DNA of 64,000 nucleotides from Pleurodeles waltl (taxonomy: Eukaryota > Chordata > Amphibia > Caudata > Salamandridae): NCBI RefSeq assembly GCF_031143425.1, contig NC_090446.1, forward strand, positions 658,213,717 to 658,277,716. Reading direction: 5' to 3'. The first letter of the stretch is position 1. Each line of letters opens with the position of its first letter. Under the pieces are notes generated by a model. The model made no database searches, was not told where the DNA came from, and was given only the letters and a program-made list of their open reading frames with translations. Below are positions 58,181-64,000 of the stretch, piece by piece. Made by a program: the position numbers and the translations under genes.

Positions 58181-60970
58181 ATGGCACGTCCTGCAGGAGA
58201 AAGGGCCCCCAGCCTTCACCACGGAGGAACTGGAGAAACTGGTTGAAGGGGTCCTACCCCTGTATGGACAGTTGTATCGGGCTCCAGATAAACAGGTCAG
58301 TACAATGTGGTATACGTATCAGCTAGGGTGGTGTTTGACAGCAAAAGTGTATGAATATAGACATGGCATGATTGACTGTTGAGGTTATGTTGTATGAGTG
58401 GTAGTGGCGTATTGTGGACTCTGTATGAGCATGTGCTGTGCATGCTGAGTGTAGGCCACTGCTGTAGGTATACTGTAACACTACATAAATATCTCCTTTT
58501 GTTTATGTCTCCCATGCAGTTCAGCATCCATCAGAAAAAGGGCTTATGGAGAGCCATTGCCAAGCAAGTGCAGACCCTGGGAGTCCATAGCCGGTGGAGC
58601 ATCCACTGCAGAAAGCGGTGGGAGGACCTGAGATGCTGGGCCCGGAAGATAGTGGAGGCCCAGCTGGGACGTCCTCCCAAGGACAGAGGGGTACCCATCG
58701 GATCCTGACCCCCCCTAATGGCCCGCATATTGGCAATGGCCTACCCAGAGATAGATGGGCGCTTTAGGGCAGCACAGCAGTCATAAGGGGGTGACTACAG
58801 ACTGTATAATATCAGTTGTATGGGCTTCTATTGTGTCATTTAGATCACTTAGGTACTAATGAGTTGTGTGTACATTAGATAAGATCATAGTCGTGGCTAT
58901 TATTTCCACTGTTCAAAAGTGGTGTGAGTTAGCTGTTGAACACCATGCAAGCAGTAATACGTTGGTGCTATACCTCCTTGTCCAGTTACGTTTAGACACA
59001 CTCCTCTGTAGAGTGATTTTCAAACCTTAGATCCCTGTCCCTGAGTCTGCTTTAGATAGCCAATGTCATCTAGTTAGGGCTGATATTGGGTAACAAGTCC
59101 TGTGAGTAGGGAACTTCTACTGTGAACTCATTGGATTCTCAATGGACTTCTGTACATCATGAGTTCTTTACCAACTTGTCCAGTATTATGTGTGCAATGT
59201 GCCTATCGAGGACATATGATAAACTATGTGTAAAAAGTGTCAGTTTGGTAGGTACATGTGGCTAGTTGGTAGTTTATACCATTGTAGAACGACTGATGAC
59301 AGACTGCAGCATGTCCAACCTAGTCATTTTGTCGTATTGAGGAGGTGACAGCTTGCATATTGGGTTATGTCTTCATGACCAATATTTGGGGACAATGTTT
59401 CATAGCCATTCCTTACCACTATAAAGGAAGAGTAGATTACTTGTTGGTATGTGTACAAGATGGGTAGGTATAGACCCTTTCATCCCTTTTATTCTCTCCC
59501 ACCCTCTCTCTCTTTACTCCTCTATCCTTGTGTGCATCAGCATCATCAGGCAACGGAGAAGGGGCACAAGCGAGCAGGGAAGCTGCAGCCCATGGGGCCC
59601 AGGAGGCAGAGTCCACCAATGCCGAAGGGACCAGTGGGATGGAGGGCTAGGGGAGAACCACAGTGGAGACCGGTACAGCAACATCATCTTTGGATTCCTC
59701 CTCCGATGGAAGCTCCCTTGCGATGGGGGACCCAACTGGATCCATCCCAGCACCATCCTTGTCCACCACCCCCTTACCAGCACCACCCTCCCTGTAGCTC
59801 CCCACCCAGTTGCCTGTGCCCGCTCACCCAGGAGGGTGGGAATCTCCTTCACCGCAGGCATCTCTACCCCTGCCCCGTCAGCCCTGCTGCCCCAATGAGG
59901 AAGCTATTGACCTCCTGATGTCCATCTATGTGGGGCAATCAACCATCGTGAATGCCATCCAGGGATTGCCATCCCAGATGCAACAAAGTAACGCCTACCT
60001 GGAAGGCAGTCACTGTGCCTTGGCTGGCCTGCAGAGATTGTTTCAGGCTCTGGACTCCTCTTTGATGGCATAGTCAGTGTCTCTTCATCTTACGTTCCAC
60101 CTCCAGCTACCTTTGCCCAATCTTCTAACCCTCTCCCCTCCACACATATAGACCAGCATTCACCCACTACAGCAGACAAGGTTCTCAAAGACAAAAACTG
60201 GCACCACAGAAATCACCACGAGCATGCACACAGTCAACACACACCTGCAGACACGACAACAGCTACTCCCTACTATGTCTCCACCTCCACCTCCTCCATC
60301 ACAGTCACATCACCACTCATACCTGCCATCCCTACACCAACACTCCCTGATCCTGCCACCATTCCTGTCATATCCACAGACACCACAAGAGTAGACTCAC
60401 AGACATCCACCCAACACACCACATCCACACTCACCATGACAGCTATCACAACCACATGCAGCACATCCACCTTACTTGCAGCCTCCTCTCCAACATACAC
60501 TCACACATCCTGCATTACATCTCCCAGCATCTCTTTCCCATCCTCCCAAAAAAGTAAACCATACACAAGCACACATTGCACACACCTGCATCCATGTCCA
60601 GCACACCAACACCTCCTACAACCACTCTCTCTACCTCCACTCCTAAAACTTTTACTCGTGACTGCCCTGTGTACCTAAAAAAGTTTTCCTTGCCAGTCTT
60701 GACCTGTTCTCTGCTCCTGTCCCACCCTGTGATGTCCCTAAGGGCCATTTCTCCCTTCCTCAGCCCAGACCTTCCACCCCCCAGTCCTCCCACGCCCCTC
60801 CCCCTGCAAAGAAACCACCTCATTCAAGGCCTAAGGTCACTACTCCTACCCCAAAATCCAAACCCCCTCCTCACAATCAAAATGGAAGCCTAAACCCCCC
60901 TCTCAAACCTAAACCCAAGGATACCCCTTCCAAGCTCAAGCCCTCCCCACTGACCCCTTACCCACCCCTG
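58181..60970 (+). pseudogene. Harbinger C copy of the third (Myb/SANT-like) gene
   Basis: Exon 1 is 58,181-58,295 (one base longer than A's, frame broken after ERAP). Exon 2 is 58,520-58,790 (271 nt, the same length as in A and B, with KKGLWRAIAKQVQTLGVH and HCRKRWEDLRCW, then a TGA). Exon 3 starts at 59,541 after gtgcatcag. It retains EEAIDLLMSIYVGQSTIVNAIQG (59,898-59,970) and stops soon after. A Ser/Thr/Pro-rich remnant continues to about 60,970. Confidence 0.7.
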
Positions 60971-61761
60971 AGGTGCCTGCCTGTCCCATTGATGTCCCTA
61001 CCATGTGGAGGCCAATTTGCAGTGAGGAATCAAGTTGAGGCATGTGACTTTACCAATGTGCCTGGGGCACATCAGACATTTGGACTGGCCACTAGGCTTC
61101 ATCTGTAAATAGTCTTTTATATTTATAATGATTTTAATACATCTGCCCACATATCTGTGGATGTCAAGTTTGAGAAATTGTCCTGTATTTCCTTCATCAT
61201 GGTTATGTTACAGCTGTATACTTTGATGTGTGTGTTGCATTTGTATGGGAAATATCTTGTTGCTGCATGCGCTTTGTTAATGACTTATGCCATGTTCTTG
61301 TTGTGATGTGTTATTAGGGTTGTGTTTGTCATTGTTTGGTAGTGGTGTGCCTGGTTATATAGTGCTGCATCTGTGATGTCCTTTGTATGTTGGTTGGATG
61401 TAGTGTGTCACCTGAGGCCTTGTTTGGATATCTGTACTATTTTTATGATTGTGTGCTGTTGCTATATATTGCTGCCAGTATGTGTTGTCAGGTGGAGTTG
61501 TTTGATGTGCCTTTCTGACAATGCATTTGTGATGTTGTTGTGTGATTGTGGAGTGCATTGTGTATAGCTGTGTTTGACAGTGGCAGTGGTGTGCATGTGC
61601 AGTGTGCTGTGTGAATGGCACATGTCTGTTGGTCGTAGAGTGTGTAGTTTGCATATGCATTTGTGTAGTTAGTGTGTGTGTTTGTGTCTGTAGATGTGTG
61701 TGTTGATATAGGTGTTTGTTTGCTTGTGTGTGTGGCCGTCGCTGTCAATGCCGGGTGTGCG

Positions 61762-63349
61762 TGTTGTGTGTGGGTGTGTAATACAGGCTTCCCTCCAGTG
61801 TGTGCTAGGTGGGGGTACTTATGGTTGTCGCGTGGGCTCTCATTATTCTAACAAGACTACTGGATTTGAGCGGCAGAATCGCCTGCGGTGTGGGGAACTG
61901 AGTCTAACCCACTACAGGTGACACCTGTCGCCCCAATCCGGGGTTTGCTGTGGCTAACTAGCAGTGCCTCATATCTTCCCAAGAGCAGAGATGATTGGCA
62001 ACCAAGCGCATGACACAATTGACTCCTCAGGGGAAATTGTGGTCACTCAGATCTCATCTGTTTCTCTCGGTTACGTAAGTCTCACATATACAAGGACAAG
62101 CAGAGGCAGAATAAGTTTCAATAAGGTTTTAATGAAGAGACTGCATCTTAGATAATAAAGCATGTACTGCAATAACCAGGATGATAAAGCTTCACAGGAT
62201 TAAAATTGTGACAAGGAGAGTAAAGCATAGAAATAATGCTACCATATTGTCACTAGAGTCAATAGACTAATTCCTACCTAGGCTAAATTAGAGCACAGCA
62301 TGTTAAGCTCTAGTTCTGCCCTTAAGGTTTCCCTGGGAAGACTTCATCCCCCATACCTGAGTAAAGGCCTGAAGTCTGAATAAGCAGCTATAGCGAAGCG
62401 TTCAGAAATCAGCATACAGACGTGGTCATCTGGCTGGAATCTCCCTCTAACATGTATGGGACAGGGAAGTGTTTTATAATAAGACAGTTGATGTTCTGAG
62501 AAAATATCCCTACATAAGGCTGTTTATATTTCTATGAAAATCAGAGACAAAGTGTTACCACGTTTTGCCGGCAACCTATCTCACTGCAGCCTTGAGAGAA
62601 GCATAGAGTGCTTGTTTAAGAACACAGTGCTGGCCCAAGCAAAGAACAGCTAGATAGAAATAAATAAAAGAAGACTGCAAATGTGACTATTGCAAAAATA
62701 ATAAACAAAGCTGGATAAAATAAATCTGAGTTAAAGTGCACAGCGGCAGACCTAGGGCCTCATTCCGCCAAATGGCCGCTCCGCGGTCGAAAGACCGCGG
62801 AGGCCATTCTGGTTTTCCCGCTGGGCTGGCGGGCGACCGCCAGGAGGCCGCCCGCCAGCCCAGCGGGAAACCCCTTCCCACGAGGAAGCCGGCTCCGAAT
62901 GGAGCCGGCGGAGTGGGAAGGTGCGACGGGTGCAGTTGCACCCGTCGCGTATTTCAGTGTCTGCAAAGCAGACACTGAAATACTTTGTGGGGCCCTCTTA
63001 CGGGGGCCCCTGCAGTGCCCATGCCATTGGCATGGGCACTGCAGGGGCCCCCAGGGGCCCCACGACACCCCTCACCGCCGTCCTGTTCCTGGCGGCTGGA
63101 TGGCGGTGAGGGGGTCGGAATCCCCCATGGCAGCGCAGCAAGCTGCGCCGCCATGGGGGATTCCCAGGGCAGCGGAAAACCGGCGGGAGACCGCTGGTTT
63201 TCCTCTTCTGACCGCGGCCAAACCGCTGCGGTCAGAATGCCCTGCGGGGCACCTCCAGCCTGTTGGCGGTGCTCCCGCATCCTCGGAATGACCCCCCTAG
63301 TGCGCTAAAATTACATGCATGGAGCTATAGCTAAAATGGCTACACAACA
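61762..63349 (-). repeat. Retroviral-type LTR (3' LTR, split by a MITE)
   Basis: On the minus strand the LTR begins TGTTGTGTAGCC (63,349), directly after the purine tract AAGGGGAGGG. A possible other end is the matching TGTTGTGT at 61,762 on the plus strand, but that lies in GT-rich DNA and is uncertain. An ATTAAA poly(A)-like signal reads on the minus strand near 62,128. Without the MITE the LTR would be about 1.04 kb. Confidence 0.55.
62755..63296 (-). mobile_element. Palindrome-train MITE, copy 4 (TSD CTA, inside the LTR)
   Basis: The ends are GGGCCTCATTCC and GGAATGACCCCC, flanked by CTA (62,752-62,754 and 63,297-63,299). It contains the same hairpins as copies 1-3 in reverse order. Confidence 0.85.
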
Positions 63350-63360
63350 CCCTCCCCTTG
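63350..63360 (-). promoter_or_regulatory. Polypurine tract before the LTR
   Basis: Read on the minus strand, CAAGGGGAGGG ends exactly where the LTR's TG begins. This is the expected plus-strand priming site of an LTR element. Confidence 0.55.
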
Positions 63361-63413
63361 CCGGTTTAAAGGTGGTTTAAAAGCCTAATTTATGTATAAC
63401 AAGCTACTAAAAT

Positions 63414-63988
63414 TCAACCTAAGATATATATACAGTCTTCACTATTGAGGAGAACATAGCTGCCATTTGAGACCACCTGGAACGCAGGTCTAATCAAGGG
63501 GACTGGAACTCCCTTCAGATAACAAGCCAAATTTGCTGCCGAAGCATTACACGCCCCGTGCCAGGACAGCTGTTTACAAACCATTGAATGGCTGATGAAC
63601 TCTCGCATTCACTACCGCTAAGGAAGACTTCTTTCATGCCGCTGAGACATTTGTATGAGAAGGACAGCTCCCACACCTCATGAATGTAACTATCTTCCAG
63701 CCTTTCATATCTGCCGGGTGGAATGTGTTTTAAACAGGATGTGAATTGGAGTGTTGAAATAGGCAAATTCATCACCCTGTGTATTAACCATTCAGCAGAT
63801 GGTATTTCAGCCACACTAAAAGGCAACTTTTCTAACTTTTCGATATTTAACGTCATAAGTCGCTTGTTTCTTAGCATTAGTTGTTGTTGTTGCGTTAAAT
63901 TCAATGTAGAAAATATGTCCCTTGTGCTAACGTGTTGCCAGGGAACGCGACCTGTCTTCGATGTTTGAAGTGTCCAACCCAACTGCAT
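63414..63988 (-). pseudogene. Env-like fragment of an endogenous retrovirus (frameshifted, runs toward window edge)
   Basis: A frame from about 63,988 to 63,515 and its continuation in another frame down to 63,414 read as one extracellular-type protein. It has several cysteines and Asn-X-Ser/Thr sites in the second part. A frameshift lies near 63,560. The position just upstream of the polypurine tract and LTR is where env belongs. I cannot assign the retroviral genus, and the family call rests mainly on position. Confidence 0.4.
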
Positions 63989-64000
63989 AATGGATCTTAG

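Larger units (their letters stand above)
53105..61761. mobile_element. Harbinger C (diverged, dead, internally inverted)
   Basis: The left end GGTGCTCATTACGACTTTGGCGG resembles the A and B ends. Gene order corresponds to A turned around: Myb-like gene (+), transposase (-), third gene (+). A segment of about 1.84 kb (55,025-56,861) is inverted. All three genes carry stops and shifts. The right terminal repeat and transposase exon 1 were not found; the right limit given is simply where the LTR may begin. Confidence 0.75.

Noticed and set aside
1..64000. CRISPR arrays, bacterial operons, tRNA or rRNA genes
   Set aside because: Tandem repeats here lack spacer structure, and I recognised no tRNA or rRNA sequence; splice sites and element types are clearly those of an animal genome.

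Overview
This window looks like a piece of a giant salamander-type genome made almost entirely of transposable elements. The Harbinger-rich repeat content, a Penelope-like element with a GIY-YIG endonuclease, a CR1/L2-type LINE and a retroviral LTR with an env-like fragment all fit a newt such as Pleurodeles, where Harbinger expansion is known. The species assignment is an inference from repeat style. I found no host gene that I can support.

Layout. 1-13.9 kb: unique AT-rich DNA carrying a hAT-like element, one ~2.2 kb dispersed repeat and a crowd of non-autonomous elements that begin with GGGCC-type ends and have 3-bp target duplications. 13.9-22.6 kb: Harbinger A, the best preserved autonomous-type element. 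Its transposase has a first exon next to the left end, a 4.7-kb intron and a second exon carrying the D-D-E nuclease. A second gene (750 aa, Myb/SANT-like head and repetitive tail) lies antisense inside that intron. A third gene (402 aa, Myb/SANT-like) converges on the transposase from the right. 22.6-27.0 kb: quiet DNA plus a second, inverted copy of the dispersed repeat.

27.0-50.3 kb is one pentameric GTGGA/GTAGA satellite array split by later insertions: Harbinger B (27,374-42,314, AGA duplication), which was itself split by a 6.6-kb Penelope-like insertion (27,912-34,511, imperfect 15-bp duplication), and a LINE (42,799-47,531) that carries four tandem 436-bp units upstream of its ORF. 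50.3-53.1 kb holds more short inverted-repeat elements, including two inserted back to back at one TTA. 53.1-61.8 kb is Harbinger C, a diverged and dead relative with an internal inversion. 61.8-64.0 kb is a retroviral LTR on the minus strand, split by a short element, with an env-like fragment running off the window.

How the parts relate. The three Harbinger copies share gene order, splice sites and splice phases. That allows A's genes to be modelled with some confidence and B and C to be read as pseudogenes. Many short elements share GG-C-rich ends and 3-bp duplications with the Harbinger copies, so they may be cross-mobilised by such transposases (inference). All alignments here were done by eye; no search or folding program was run.
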